This document shows positions 40,737 through 49,424 of a stretch of DNA of 64,000 nucleotides, one piece after another (position 1 is the first letter of the stretch; each line of letters opens with the position of its first letter). The stretch comes from Stenotrophomonas maltophilia (GTDB taxonomy: Bacteria > Pseudomonadota > Gammaproteobacteria > Xanthomonadales > Xanthomonadaceae), in the NCBI RefSeq assembly GCF_006974125.1, contig NZ_CP037858.1:3968001-4032000 (forward strand), given 5' to 3'. The translations under genes and the position numbers were made by a program. Under the pieces are notes generated by a model that saw only the letters and a program-made list of their open reading frames with translations, was not told the DNA's origin and ran no database searches.

Positions 40737-42248
40737 ATGTCTGTTGCCTCTGCTGAGACGGCCGGATCATCACGCTTTGGAGTGGTGCTGGCAGGCTGCC
40801 TGACCGCGCTCACCATTCCCTTGAGCATTGCCAGCCCCGCGGTGGGCATTCCCGCCATCCGGGACGCGCTGGGCGGTTCCCCTGCGGCGCTGTCCTGGAT
40901 CATCAATGCCTACCTGTTGACCTACGGCTGCACCACGCTGGTGGCCGGTGGACTGGCCGATCTGCATGGCAGGCGCCGGATCTGGATTCTGGGCGGCGCG
41001 TCGTTTGCGCTCGTCACCGGCCTGATTCCCCTGATGCCCGATGTGGCGTGGATCAATGCCCTGCGACTGCTTCAGGGGATGGCGGCGTCGGCAGCGTTTG
41101 CCGGCGCGATGGCGTCGCTGGCGCAGGTGTTCGACGGCCAGGCGCGGGCAAGGGTTTTCAGCCTGATCGGCACCACCTTTGGTGCAGGGGCCGCAGGCGG
41201 TCCGCTGCTGGCGGGCGGGTTGATCGATGCGCTGGGCTGGGAATGGGTGTTCTTCCTGCCGGCGTTGCTGGCGGCCCTGACCGTACCGCTGGTCGCCCTG
41301 TCATCCGCCGAATCGGGAAACGCCGGTTCGCCACGCCTGGATTGGCTGGGGGCCATCACCTTCATGCTGGCGCTGGGCTCACTCACCTACGCCATGATCG
41401 TGCTGCCGGAACGTGGCCTGTTGCATCCGCAGACGCTGGTACTGCTGGCGCTCTCGGTGGTGTTGCTGGGCGGGTTCATTGTCGTTGAGCGCTCCCATCG
41501 CACACCCTTGCTGGATCTCGGCCTGTTCCGCAACCGGCGCTTTGTTGGCGTGCAGATTCTGGCCGCTGCCCCTGCGTTCTCCTACGTCGTCCTTCTGGTC
41601 GTGCTGCCGGCTGGCTTCATCGGTGTTGAAGGACTGCGGCCCACCGAGGCTGGGCTGGCGATGGCAGCACTGTCTGCACCCTTGCTGGTTGTTCCCCTGG
41701 TTGCCGGTTACCTGCTGCGCTGGATTCCGGCGCGGACGCTGTGCTGTGTGGGCCTGCTGATCGGCGCCCTTGGGCTGGCATGGCTGGCGCAGGTGTTCCC
41801 GTTCCCGTCGGTGCGCTGGATGCCGATGCTGGTCATCGGGATCGGCATCGGCCTTCCCTGGGGGATCATGGATGGCCTGGCGGTCAGCGTGGTCGGCAAG
41901 GAGCAGGCCGGCATGGCCGCTGGCATCTTCAATGCGATGCGACTGGCAGGCGATTCCATTGCCCTCGCGCTTGTCGGCATCATGCTCTCGGCCCGGATTG
42001 GCGGGAACATGACGCTGGAGGCCGGCGCCGTGGCCCGTGCCGCCGTGCACAGGCTGTCCATGGGCGACCTCGGTGGAGCGGTGGAGGCGTTGCCCGGCGT
42101 TTCGGGAACGGTGCTGGCCCAGGCGTACATGGAGGCCGTCCGTGGCCAGCTGTTTGTCCTGGCGATGGCGACCGTGCTGACCGCCATCGTGCTGGGGTAC
42201 CTGTTGCGCGAAGAGGCCGAGCCTGGCCAGCGCAGCGGTAGTCAGTAG
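40737..42248 (+). CDS. MFS exporter, DHA2 (14-helix) family
   Basis: A 503-residue transporter with about 14 hydrophobic segments. DHA2 features: VVLAGCLTALTIPLSIASPAVGIPAI-RDALGGSPAALSWIINAYLL, then TTLVAGGLADLHGRRRIWILGG (motif A) and MLVIGIGIGLPWGIMDGLAVSVV. Such proteins export drugs and other cationic compounds by proton antiport. Divergent from a LysR gene. The stop overlaps the convergent SDR gene by seven bases. Substrate unknown. Confidence 0.9.
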   Translation: MSVASAETAGSSRFGVVLAGCLTALTIPLSIASPAVGIPAIRDALGGSPAALSWIINAYLLTYGCTTLVAGGLADLHGRRRIWILGGASFALVTGLIPLMPDVAWINALRLLQGMAASAAFAGAMASLAQVFDGQARARVFSLIGTTFGAGAAGGPLLAGGLIDALGWEWVFFLPALLAALTVPLVALSSAESGNAGSPRLDWLGAITFMLALGSLTYAMIVLPERGLLHPQTLVLLALSVVLLGGFIVVERSHRTPLLDLGLFRNRRFVGVQILAAAPAFSYVVLLVVLPAGFIGVEGLRPTEAGLAMAALSAPLLVVPLVAGYLLRWIPARTLCCVGLLIGALGLAWLAQVFPFPSVRWMPMLVIGIGIGLPWGIMDGLAVSVVGKEQAGMAAGIFNAMRLAGDSIALALVGIMLSARIGGNMTLEAGAVARAAVHRLSMGDLGGAVEALPGVSGTVLAQAYMEAVRGQLFVLAMATVLTAIVLGYLLREEAEPGQRSGSQ

Positions 42249-42958
42249 CGCGGGTCAGCGATGGCCGGCAGCACCAGTTCGCGCACGAAGCCGGACGGCG
42301 ACAACTGCAGCAACGCACGCACCATCGCAACGACGTCATGGACGGGCACCAGTTCGCCCTCGCCGCGCGCTGCGGCCTCTGCCATCGGCACCGACAGTGC
42401 ATCGTCGGTGTTGAGGTAGCCCAGCTGCAGGCTGGTCACCGCCAGGCGGCGATCACGGAAGCCCTCGCGCAGTGCATCGGCGATGCCATTGAGCGCGAAC
42501 TTGGATGCGCCGAACGCCACTTCCGGGCGGCCGCTGCGTGGCAGTGCCGAGGTCGAGCCGGTCAGCACCAGCTGCGGGCGTGGCGCGCCGAGCACTCGCG
42601 GCAGCAGGCGCTGCAGCAGCACCAGGGTCGCGGTGATGTTGACGTCGACCAGTTGGGTGAGCGCGGCATCACTCTCGTCGAGGAAGGAGTACTCGTCGCT
42701 GAAGGCGGTCTCTTCCCAGATGCCCAGGTTGTGGATCAGCACATCCAGATCGGCCGGTGCCTGCGCTGCGATGTGATTGGCAGCCAGGGTGGGCCGGGAC
42801 AGATCGGCTTCGATCCACTGCAGGGTGACACCCTCGGGGCATTCAAGATCGCGTGGACGGTTGCGCGAAACGCCGATGACGGTGTCGCCCGCACTGCACA
42901 GGCCTTCCACGAACGCCCGACCGAGGCCCCTGCTGGCGCCGATGACCATCAATTTCAT
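42242..42958 (-). CDS. SDR-family oxidoreductase
   Basis: A 238-residue short-chain dehydrogenase: LMVIGASRGLGRAFVEGL cofactor loop, VLIHNLGIWEE (a variant NNAG strand), LTGSTSALP serine and FGASKFALNGIADALREGF, where the Tyr of the YxxxK pair is replaced by Phe (FGASK). The catalytic tyrosine is therefore apparently missing, which may make it non-canonical or inactive. Start at 42958 chosen because the beta-strand begins immediately after it. It follows the GNAT gene on the same strand by 28 bases. Confidence 0.82.
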   Translation of the reverse strand: MKLMVIGASRGLGRAFVEGLCSAGDTVIGVSRNRPRDLECPEGVTLQWIEADLSRPTLAANHIAAQAPADLDVLIHNLGIWEETAFSDEYSFLDESDAALTQLVDVNITATLVLLQRLLPRVLGAPRPQLVLTGSTSALPRSGRPEVAFGASKFALNGIADALREGFRDRRLAVTSLQLGYLNTDDALSVPMAEAAARGEGELVPVHDVVAMVRALLQLSPSGFVRELVLPAIADPRY

Positions 42959-42986
42959 GTTGCTTCCTTGTTGTACTGCGGCAGCC

Positions 42987-43715
42987 TCAATCGGCTGCCA
43001 GAACGGTGTCCCAGTCGGCGAACGCACGCAGGCCGCTGCGCTCGGCGGTAATGATCGAGGCGGTGTTGTCGAGCTGGCAGCGGTATTGAGGCTGCAGCCC
43101 GGCCGCCTGCGCGGACACGGCCATGGCGTGTACCAGCTGGCGCGCGTGCCCGCGACCGCGGGCCTCGGGCAGGGTCAGCACGCCCATGTCGGCCAGGGCT
43201 GGATCCAGGCTCCACGGGTACATGCTTGCCGCGGCAACCAGCTGCTCGCCATCGAAGGCGCCGAACACCTGCCAGTGGTCCAGTTCAACCCAGGCCGCAT
43301 CCAGATCCTCTTCGCTGGCGCTGGCCTGGAACATGTCGAACGCGGCTGCGTCGGCCGGGTCGAGACGGCGGATATGTGGCGGTACAGGGCGATCGGCCAA
43401 GGCCGCAAGTTCTGCGGCAGGGAAGTAGAAGACGCGATCCGCGCCATGCGTGCGCTGGTCGAGCTGCTGCAGACGCTGTTGCAGCTGCGCCAGCGTCCAG
43501 TGCGGTTGTACTGGCAGTTGCAGGCGAGCCGCCAGGGCAGGGCGCAGCAGTGCGCGCGCAGGGCCGACGAGTGGCTGCAGCAGCATGCCATCCTCGCCCT
43601 CATCGAAATCATCGCTGCACGCCAACTGCAGCAGTGGATCATCCTGCAGCGTGCGCTGCCCGGAGAACACGCCGCGCCAGGTCGCATCGATCAACGGGGC
43701 AAACACATCATCCAT
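42987..43715 (-). CDS. GNAT-family acetyltransferase with N-terminal extension
   Basis: A 242-residue protein. Residues about 140-240 form the GNAT fold: FDMFQASASEEDLDAAWVELDHWQVFGAFDGEQLVAAASMYPW, ADMGVLTLPEARGRGHARQLVHAMAVSAQAAGLQPQYRCQLDN (motif A, R-G-R-G-H-A). The first 130 residues are a separate helical region with no match I recognise. It starts 14 bases after the rhodanese remnant and is followed by an SDR gene. Confidence 0.8.
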   Translation of the reverse strand: MDDVFAPLIDATWRGVFSGQRTLQDDPLLQLACSDDFDEGEDGMLLQPLVGPARALLRPALAARLQLPVQPHWTLAQLQQRLQQLDQRTHGADRVFYFPAAELAALADRPVPPHIRRLDPADAAAFDMFQASASEEDLDAAWVELDHWQVFGAFDGEQLVAAASMYPWSLDPALADMGVLTLPEARGRGHARQLVHAMAVSAQAAGLQPQYRCQLDNTASIITAERSGLRAFADWDTVLAAD

Positions 43716-43729
43716 GACCGGTGTCTCGC

Positions 43730-44086
43730 TCAGTGCCGGGGCAGGTCCACCTGCAGGCCGGCGGCCTTCCATTCGGGGTAACCGGCAGCGAGCCGCTGCG
43801 CGGTCAGTCCGGCCTCGCGCAGCATCGCCACCGCATCGTTGGACAGCACGCAGTAGGGACCGCGGCAGTACGCGACAATGTGGACGGCACGCGGCAGTTC
43901 GTCCATCCGTGCACGCAGTTCCGTAACGGGAATGTTCAGCGCGCCGGGCAGGTGGCCCAGATCGAATTCCTCGCGCGGCCGTACATCCAGCAGCACCACG
44001 CTGCTGCGTTGTTCCAGCAGCTGCTCGACGGTCAGCCCCTCCAGGGCATCGCGGCGCTGAAGGCTGTCGTGGATCACGCCCTGCAT
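43730..44086 (-). pseudogene. Rhodanese domain, N-terminally truncated ArsR-rhodanese protein
   Basis: A 118-residue frame: LDVRPREEFDLGHLPGALNIPVTEL, then IVAYCRGPYCVLSNDAVAMLREAGLTAQRLAAGYPEWKAAGL, a complete rhodanese domain with the CRGPYC active-site loop (Cys and the second Cys). In the known family this domain follows an ArsR helix-turn-helix; the linker DSLQRRDALEGLTVEQLL is still here, but the HTH part is gone. An ATG falls right at the break (44086), so the domain could still be translated. The upstream DNA is the tail of a DUF2938 gene on the other strand, which shows a deletion. Confidence 0.75.
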
Positions 44087-44089
44087 CTC

Positions 44090-44284
44090 GCTGCGCTGGC
44101 CTTCGGCACTCTCAGTGTTGCCGCGCCGTTCCTCATCCTGCAGCCGGGCATGGGTGCCGGCCTTGCCGCTTCGAAGACCCCGGCGCCGGGCAAGGCGCGC
44201 CTGCGCAGCCTGGTGGCGCACAGCGTGTTCGGCGCAGGCATGTACCTTTCCGCGCTGCTGTTGGCCGCGATCCGTGCAGGATGA
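44090..44284 (+). pseudogene. DUF2938 membrane protein, C-terminal remnant
   Basis: A 64-codon plus-strand frame ending in TGA reads AALAFGTLSVAAPFLILQPGMGAGLAASKTPAPGKARLRSLVAH-SVFGAGMYLSALLLAAIRAG when joined, the conserved last third of DUF2938 proteins (QPGMGAG-AASRTP-x-RLRSL-H-VFG). The first two thirds are absent and are replaced by the rhodanese gene on the opposite strand. Its stop overlaps the aph(3')-II start as ATGA. Confidence 0.75.
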
Positions 44285-45129
44285 GCGAGAATCCGTGGGG
44301 TCACCGGCAACAGGAACACCCCGGCATGGAAGCACCCGATCCCTCCACTGATGGCATGCCGCTACCGTGGGCATGGCAGGAAACGTTGGCCGATGCGCGC
44401 ATCGAGCGCCAGTCGATCGGTGTTTCGCGCGCGGATGTAGCCCGTGTGCAACGGCCGGGGCAGGCCGATGCCTTCGTGAAGTCGGAAGTGATCGACGCCT
44501 TCAGTGAGCTGGGCGATGAGATCGCGCGCCTGCGCTGGCTGCAGGCACAGGGACAACCGGCGCCGACGGTGATTGCCACCGCCGAAGAAGCGGGCCGGCG
44601 CTGGTTGCTGATGAGCGCGCTGCCCGGCCGCGACCTGGCTTCGTCGCCTGAACTCGCGCCGCAGGAACTGGTGGAACTGCTGGCCGACGCGCTGCGCGGG
44701 CTGCATGCGTTGCCGGTGGCAGCCTGTCCGTTCGACCAGCGACTGGCCTCGCGCCTGCAGGCGGCGCAGGCACGGGTCGAGGCGGGCATGGTCGACGCTG
44801 ACGACTTCGATGACGAGCGCCTGGGCCAGAGTCCGCAGCAGGTCTTCGCCGAACTGTGCAGCACCCGGCCCGATCATGAAGACCTGGTGGTCAGCCATGG
44901 CGATGCCTGCCTGCCGAACCTGATGGTGGTCGAGGGGCGTTTCAGCGGTTTCATCGACTGTGGGCGACTGGGTGTTGCCGACCGCTACCAGGACCTGGCG
45001 CTGGCCGCGCGCAGCCTGGTCCACAACTTCGGCGACACGCGTTGGGTCGCGCCGTTGTTCCAGCGCTACGGCGCGGTGGCCGACGAGCGCCGGCTGGCGT
45101 TCTACCGGTTGCTCGACGAGTTCTTCTGA
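44281..45129 (+). CDS. aph(3')-II: Aminoglycoside 3'-O-phosphotransferase, APH(3')-II type
   Basis: A 282-residue kinase-fold enzyme that phosphorylates the 3'-hydroxyl of kanamycin-type aminoglycosides. Catalytic residues are all present: SHGDACLPNLMV (Asp208, Asn213) and GFIDCGRLGVADRYQDLALAARSL (Asp226), with the RLAFYRLLDEFF end of the APH(3')-II group. It resembles the intrinsic aph(3')-IIc of Stenotrophomonas maltophilia. ATG at 44281 overlaps the DUF2938 stop; an alternative ATG 15 codons later (MEAPDPS) would give a more typical length. The promoter upstream has been lost to the deletion described nearby, so expression may be altered. Confidence 0.9.
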   Translation: MSENPWGHRQQEHPGMEAPDPSTDGMPLPWAWQETLADARIERQSIGVSRADVARVQRPGQADAFVKSEVIDAFSELGDEIARLRWLQAQGQPAPTVIATAEEAGRRWLLMSALPGRDLASSPELAPQELVELLADALRGLHALPVAACPFDQRLASRLQAAQARVEAGMVDADDFDDERLGQSPQQVFAELCSTRPDHEDLVVSHGDACLPNLMVVEGRFSGFIDCGRLGVADRYQDLALAARSLVHNFGDTRWVAPLFQRYGAVADERRLAFYRLLDEFF

Positions 45130-45527
45130 GCCCGCGCGTGGCTGGCGATGGCCGCGCAGATCAGGCCGCCGACCACGCTCAGGTGCTCCAGCGCGAAGAA
45201 CAGGGCCAGCTGCTGTTCCGCGCCGTGCTTGGTCCAGAAGGTATGCACGATGACGATGGTCAGCAGCATGAACACTGCCAGCGCACCGCTGCCCAGCCAG
45301 AGCAGGCGGTCAAGCAGCAGGCACAGTGAGCCGCCCAGCAGCACCACGGCGCTGGCGAGGTTGAACAGCACAGGCGGTTGCAGCCCGGCCGCCTGCATTT
45401 CGGCCACGCTGTTGTCCCACGCCAGCAGCTTGGCCAGGCCCGAGGACAGGAACACCACGGCCAGCAGCAGTCGGGCGAGGAGCCACAGCACGCGGCTGTC
45501 GAGCAGGGTGGTGATCATCCTTGGCAT
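45102..45527 (-). CDS. DoxX-like membrane protein
   Basis: A 141-residue protein with four helices: LLARLLLAVVFLSSGLAKLLAW at the start (the DoxX-family VF-SG-K segment), then about 51-70, 75-92 and 106-125. It resembles DoxX/MauE-type integral membrane proteins with unclear function. Convergent with aph(3')-II with a 28-base overlap. Divergent from the TetR gene at 45671 across an operator, so it may be TetR-controlled. Confidence 0.78.
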   Translation of the reverse strand: MPRMITTLLDSRVLWLLARLLLAVVFLSSGLAKLLAWDNSVAEMQAAGLQPPVLFNLASAVVLLGGSLCLLLDRLLWLGSGALAVFMLLTIVIVHTFWTKHGAEQQLALFFALEHLSVVGGLICAAIASHARAQKNSSSNR

Positions 45528-45642
45528 GCAGGAACTCCGGGTTGAGCATGGGACAGGCCGCGCAGCATCGGGCCTCAACAGCGGTTGAGGTCAAGGCTGG
45601 CTGAACGAAGCCCGATGGTGGTCGGGTTGTCGTCTTCTAATT

Positions 45643-45658
45643 GGACGAACGTTCGTTC
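45643..45658. promoter_or_regulatory. TetR-type operator
   Basis: GGACGAACGTTCGTTC contains the perfect palindrome ACGAACGTTCGT, a typical TetR-family site, 13 bases before the TetR start and between the DoxX-like and TetR genes. Confidence 0.7.
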
Positions 45659-45670
45659 ACTATTTGCGTC

Positions 45671-46261
45671 ATGAACCGAGCCGACCGCAACGAGCAACGC
45701 ATCGCGCAGATCCTGCAGGCCGCTCTGCAGTGCTTTCTCGCAAAGGGATTCCACCAGACCAGCATGCGTGACATCGCGCAGGCGGCCGGTGTCAGCCTGG
45801 GCAATCTCTACAACCACTTCCCGGGCAAGGAAGCGATCATCCTTGCCGTGGCGGTGGCTGAGAGCGAAGAACTGGCACCGTTGCTGCAGCGCCTGGCTGC
45901 GTCCGATGGCGAGCGCGCACAGGTGCTGGTGTTCCTTCAGGACTTCCACGCACTATGCCGGCAGCCGGAATGGGCGACGCTCGCCGTCGAAGTATTGGCC
46001 GAGAGCGCACGCAATCCTGCCGTGGCCGAGGCATTCGCGGCCAATCGCAGGCAATTGCAGGCGACGCTGGCCGAAGCCCTGCAGCACGTTGCGCAGCGCG
46101 AACGTCGGCGCCCGGCGTTGACACCGGCATTGCAGTCGCAGGTGCTGCTGGACGCCATCGAGAGCGACGCGCTGCGGCGGGGGCTGGGCGAAGCCGATGG
46201 CACCGATGAGGCTTCGCTGGATCTGGGTCTGCTCGCGCTGCTGCTTGGGGCACGCGCTTGA
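45671..46261 (+). CDS. TetR-family transcriptional regulator
   Basis: A 196-residue repressor: RIAQILQAALQCFLAKGFHQTSMRDIAQAAGVSLGNLYNHFPGKEAIILAVA is the HTH. A ligand domain follows, with FHALCRQPEWATLAVEVLAESARNPAVAEAF. The ATG at 45671 sits just after the operator; a TTG frame starting inside the operator was rejected. The stop overlaps the DUF418-like gene's TTG start, so both are cotranscribed. Confidence 0.92.
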   Translation: MNRADRNEQRIAQILQAALQCFLAKGFHQTSMRDIAQAAGVSLGNLYNHFPGKEAIILAVAVAESEELAPLLQRLAASDGERAQVLVFLQDFHALCRQPEWATLAVEVLAESARNPAVAEAFAANRRQLQATLAEALQHVAQRERRRPALTPALQSQVLLDAIESDALRRGLGEADGTDEASLDLGLLALLLGARA

Positions 46262-47292
46262 GCGCCGTCGACCGGCGATTGCACGGCCTTGATCTTGCGC
46301 GCTACCTGGCGCTGGCCGGCATGGTGCTGGTCAACTTCCGCCTGGCGATGGCCGTGCCGGCAGAGGGTGAGGGTTGGTTGGCAGGCTTCTTCCATCTGCT
46401 GGAGGGCAAGGCCTCGGCGACGTTCGTTACGCTGGCCGGTCTTGGCCTGGTACTGGCCACGCAGCGGCAGGGTTGGTGGCTGGCCAGTGTGCAGACCTGG
46501 CGGCGCGCACTGTTCCTGCTGGTGCTGGGCCTGCTCAACCTGACCCTGTTCCCGGCCGATATCCTGCATTACTACGCGGTGTATTTCGCATTGGCCGTGG
46601 TGTGGTTGCGTGCTTCGCCGCGGGTGTTGCTGGCCAGCATCGTGGGCCTGGCGGCCTGTTCGTTCTGGGCGTTGCTGCACTGGGACTACAGCCAGGGATG
46701 GAACTGGCAGACGCTGGAATACGCCGGTCTGTGGCAATGGCCGGGCGCGGTCCGCAACCTCCTGTTCAACGGCTTCCATCCGCTGCTGCCCTGGTTGTGC
46801 TTCTTCCTGCTGGGGATGCTGCTGGCACGGCTGGAGCTGTCGCAACCGCGGGTGCAGCGTGCACTGCTGGTGCTGGGCGTGCTGTTGGTTGGTGCCGGCC
46901 AGGGCGTGCAGCAGCTTGCGCAGGGAACGCCATGGCAGGCGTGGCTGGGAACGCAGCCGATGCCGCCGGGACCGGCCTACGTACTCACCGGTGCGGGCGC
47001 GGCGTGCAGTGTCATTGCCGCCTGCCTGTGGCTGGCGCGTGTGCGACCGGGTGACTGGCTGGCGCCGTTCACGGCGGCAGGGCGCATGACCCTCACGCTC
47101 TATGTCGGCCACATCCTGCTGGGCATGGGAACACTGGAAAGCCTCGGCCTGCTTGACGGACGTGCGTCGCTTGCCTCGGTGCTGTTGTGGGCGCTGTTGT
47201 TCCTGATGCTGGCGACAGGCGCGGCGTGGCTGTGGTCGTGGCAGTTCGCACGCGGTCCACTGGAAGCGATGATGCGGCGCATCGCGGGCTAG
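46258..47292 (+). CDS. DUF418-type integral membrane protein
   Basis: A 344-residue membrane protein with about ten helices. HGLDLARYLALAGMVLVNF at the N-terminus, with FPADILHYYAVYFALAVVWL, FHPLLPWLCFFLLGMLLARL and GRMTLTLYVGHILLGMGT, as in DUF418/acyltransferase-like proteins. TTG start overlapping the TetR stop (TTGA) ties it to that operon. The function is unknown; a role in envelope modification is inference from the fold. Confidence 0.78.
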   Translation: MSAVDRRLHGLDLARYLALAGMVLVNFRLAMAVPAEGEGWLAGFFHLLEGKASATFVTLAGLGLVLATQRQGWWLASVQTWRRALFLLVLGLLNLTLFPADILHYYAVYFALAVVWLRASPRVLLASIVGLAACSFWALLHWDYSQGWNWQTLEYAGLWQWPGAVRNLLFNGFHPLLPWLCFFLLGMLLARLELSQPRVQRALLVLGVLLVGAGQGVQQLAQGTPWQAWLGTQPMPPGPAYVLTGAGAACSVIAACLWLARVRPGDWLAPFTAAGRMTLTLYVGHILLGMGTLESLGLLDGRASLASVLLWALLFLMLATGAAWLWSWQFARGPLEAMMRRIAG

Positions 47293-47391
47293 TCCTTTGG
47301 TCGCGCCGAGGTGATGTTGTGACGGACATGTCTGTGTCGCGGCGAACGCATCTGCGATAGTGGCGGCAGGTATTACTTTCCGCTTGCATCC

Positions 47392-48399
47392 ATGTCATTC
47401 GCTTCGGCGCAGCATCTCGGCGAAGTCCTGCAACAATCCTATGGCATTACCGCCACCGCTGTGGTGCCGCGCCCGGTGGGTGCCGACGCCAATGCCAGCG
47501 TGTATCGTGTCGACGCGCGCCACGGTCAATGGTGGCTGAAATGCCGCACGTACCAGGTTGATCCGGCGGTATGGGACAGCCTGCACTGGCTGCGCGGTAC
47601 GCTGGGCATCGATGAAATCGTGGCCCCATGGCCGGCGCTGACCGGTGGTGCGTCGGTGCAGCGTTGGGGACTGCAGTTCACCCTGTTCCCCTACATAGAA
47701 GGCCAGTCCGGGTTCGAGGCGGCGTTGAGCCATAGGCAGTGGCGACGCCTGGGCGAGGTGCTGCGGCGCCTGCACGCGTCGCCGCTGCCGACCGAACTGC
47801 AGCGTGGGCTACCGACCGTGCGGCTGGAAACTGCGGCACTTGAGACCGTTGGGCAGTGGCTGGCGGGCGAGGGCCTTGCCGCCGCAAAGGATGGGCTGGG
47901 CCGTGCATTCGTTTCCGTATGGGACCGGCAGCATGCGCGCATCACCGCGCTGCATGCGCAGGCACTGCAGCTGCGCGCGGCATTGCAGGAGGTTCCGGCT
48001 GACCTGCACCTGTGCCATACCGACCTGCATGCCGGCAATCTGCTGATGGGCAATGACGGTGGCCTGCACCTGATCGACTGGGATGGCCTGTCGCTGGCCC
48101 CGCGCGAGCGTGACCTGATGTTCATCGGTGCCGCTGTCGGCGGGCGCTGGGGCCGCGAGAATCCACTGGGGTTCGAAGACGGCTACGGCAGTGACCGTGG
48201 CGATCCGCGCTGGATCGCCTGGTACCGGCACTGGCGCATCCTCCAGGACCTGATCGAGTTCCAGCAGGTGCTGCTGGGGAGCGATGGAGAGGAGCGCTCG
48301 CCTCCATTGCGGCGGCAGTCGCTGCACTATCTGGGCGAACAGTTCGCGCCGGGCAATGTGTTCGATGCGGCGGAGCGTGCGTATCGCGCGCTGGGTTAG
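47392..48399 (+). CDS. Aminoglycoside phosphotransferase-family kinase (APH(9)-like)
   Basis: A 335-residue kinase-fold protein: VYRVDARHGQWWLKCRTYQ (nucleotide-lysine strand), FTLFPYIEGQSGFEA, LHLCHTDLHAGNLLM (catalytic Asp and Asn), LIDWDGLSLAPRERDLMFIG (metal Asp; the APRERDLMFI run is typical of the APH(9)/spectinomycin-like branch). It may phosphorylate an antibiotic or a cell metabolite; this is not decidable here. It has its own promoter region of about 100 bases after the DUF418 gene. Confidence 0.82.
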   Translation: MSFASAQHLGEVLQQSYGITATAVVPRPVGADANASVYRVDARHGQWWLKCRTYQVDPAVWDSLHWLRGTLGIDEIVAPWPALTGGASVQRWGLQFTLFPYIEGQSGFEAALSHRQWRRLGEVLRRLHASPLPTELQRGLPTVRLETAALETVGQWLAGEGLAAAKDGLGRAFVSVWDRQHARITALHAQALQLRAALQEVPADLHLCHTDLHAGNLLMGNDGGLHLIDWDGLSLAPRERDLMFIGAAVGGRWGRENPLGFEDGYGSDRGDPRWIAWYRHWRILQDLIEFQQVLLGSDGEERSPPLRRQSLHYLGEQFAPGNVFDAAERAYRALG

Positions 48400-48497
48400 T
48401 TCCCGGGCCGTTGCCAGGATCGCCCCGGGTAGAGTCGACTGTTAGTTGTGACTTCCCGGTAGGTTGTTCACCCATGGCGTGTCCATGCAGGTGGTTT

Positions 48498-49424
48498 CTA
48501 TTCCGCGGGCTTGGCCGCTGCCGAGGCCGCGGCACTGGCGGCACGACGCGACAGCACGGCCTCGCGATGGGCAATGTAGGCGTTGGCGGCGAGGATGATG
48601 CCGGCACCAATGATCGTCCAGCGATCCACCGTTTCGTTGAACAGCAGCCAGCCGCACAGCGTTACCAGCGGCAGCTGCAGGAAGCTGATCGGGGTCAGGG
48701 CGGAGACTTCGCCCAGGCGCAGTGCGCGCGTCCACAGCAGCTGGCCGATGGTGCCAAGCACGCCGGTGGCCAGCAGCCACAGCCACGCCATGCCGGTGGG
48801 CCAGACCCAGACGAACAGTGCCGGGACCAGCGACAGCGGCACCCAGAACACGTAGGTGTAGAGCACCACGGTGTCGGCACTGTCGACGCGGGTCAGCTGC
48901 TTGATCTGGATCGCCACCAATGAGCTGAGCACGGCGGCAGCCACCGCCACCAGGCTTCCCGCGGTGAAGCCGGCGGTACCGGGGCGCACGATCACCAGCA
49001 CGCCGATGAAGCCGACCACCACCGCGGCCCAGCGGCGCACGCGCACGGTCTCACCCAGCCAGAGCACGGCAGCAATGGTGACGAACAGCGGCGTGGAGTA
49101 CGAGAGCGATACCGCCTGCGCCAATGGCAGGTGGCCCAGCGCCCAGAACGCGCACAGCATCGAGCCCAGGCCGATCGCACTGCGCACGAAATAGCGCGGC
49201 AGCTGCTGGGTCTTCAGTGGTGCGTGGCCGGGGCGCAGCAGCATCGGCAACAGCGCGAGCAGGCCGAAGGCGTTGCGGAAGAACGCCACTTCCTGGGTCG
49301 GTACGTAGCGCGTGGCGTAGCGGATCGCCACGGCCATCAGGCCGAATGCCATCGTGCTGCCGAGCATCAACAGCGCCGCCCGCATCGGGGTGGCGCTGGG
49401 GGAGAGGGCGGGGCTGTTCACCAC
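48498..49424 (-). CDS. EamA/DMT-family transporter
   Basis: A 308-residue membrane protein with ten helices in two EamA repeats: [22 protein letters not shown], then [26 protein letters not shown], and [42 protein letters not shown]. Drug/metabolite exporter family. The GTG start overlaps the murB stop. Last gene of the five-gene minus-strand operon. The C-terminus is an alanine-rich tail. Substrate unknown. Confidence 0.88.
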   Translation of the reverse strand: MVNSPALSPSATPMRAALLMLGSTMAFGLMAVAIRYATRYVPTQEVAFFRNAFGLLALLPMLLRPGHAPLKTQQLPRYFVRSAIGLGSMLCAFWALGHLPLAQAVSLSYSTPLFVTIAAVLWLGETVRVRRWAAVVVGFIGVLVIVRPGTAGFTAGSLVAVAAAVLSSLVAIQIKQLTRVDSADTVVLYTYVFWVPLSLVPALFVWVWPTGMAWLWLLATGVLGTIGQLLWTRALRLGEVSALTPISFLQLPLVTLCGWLLFNETVDRWTIIGAGIILAANAYIAHREAVLSRRAASAAASAAAKPAE

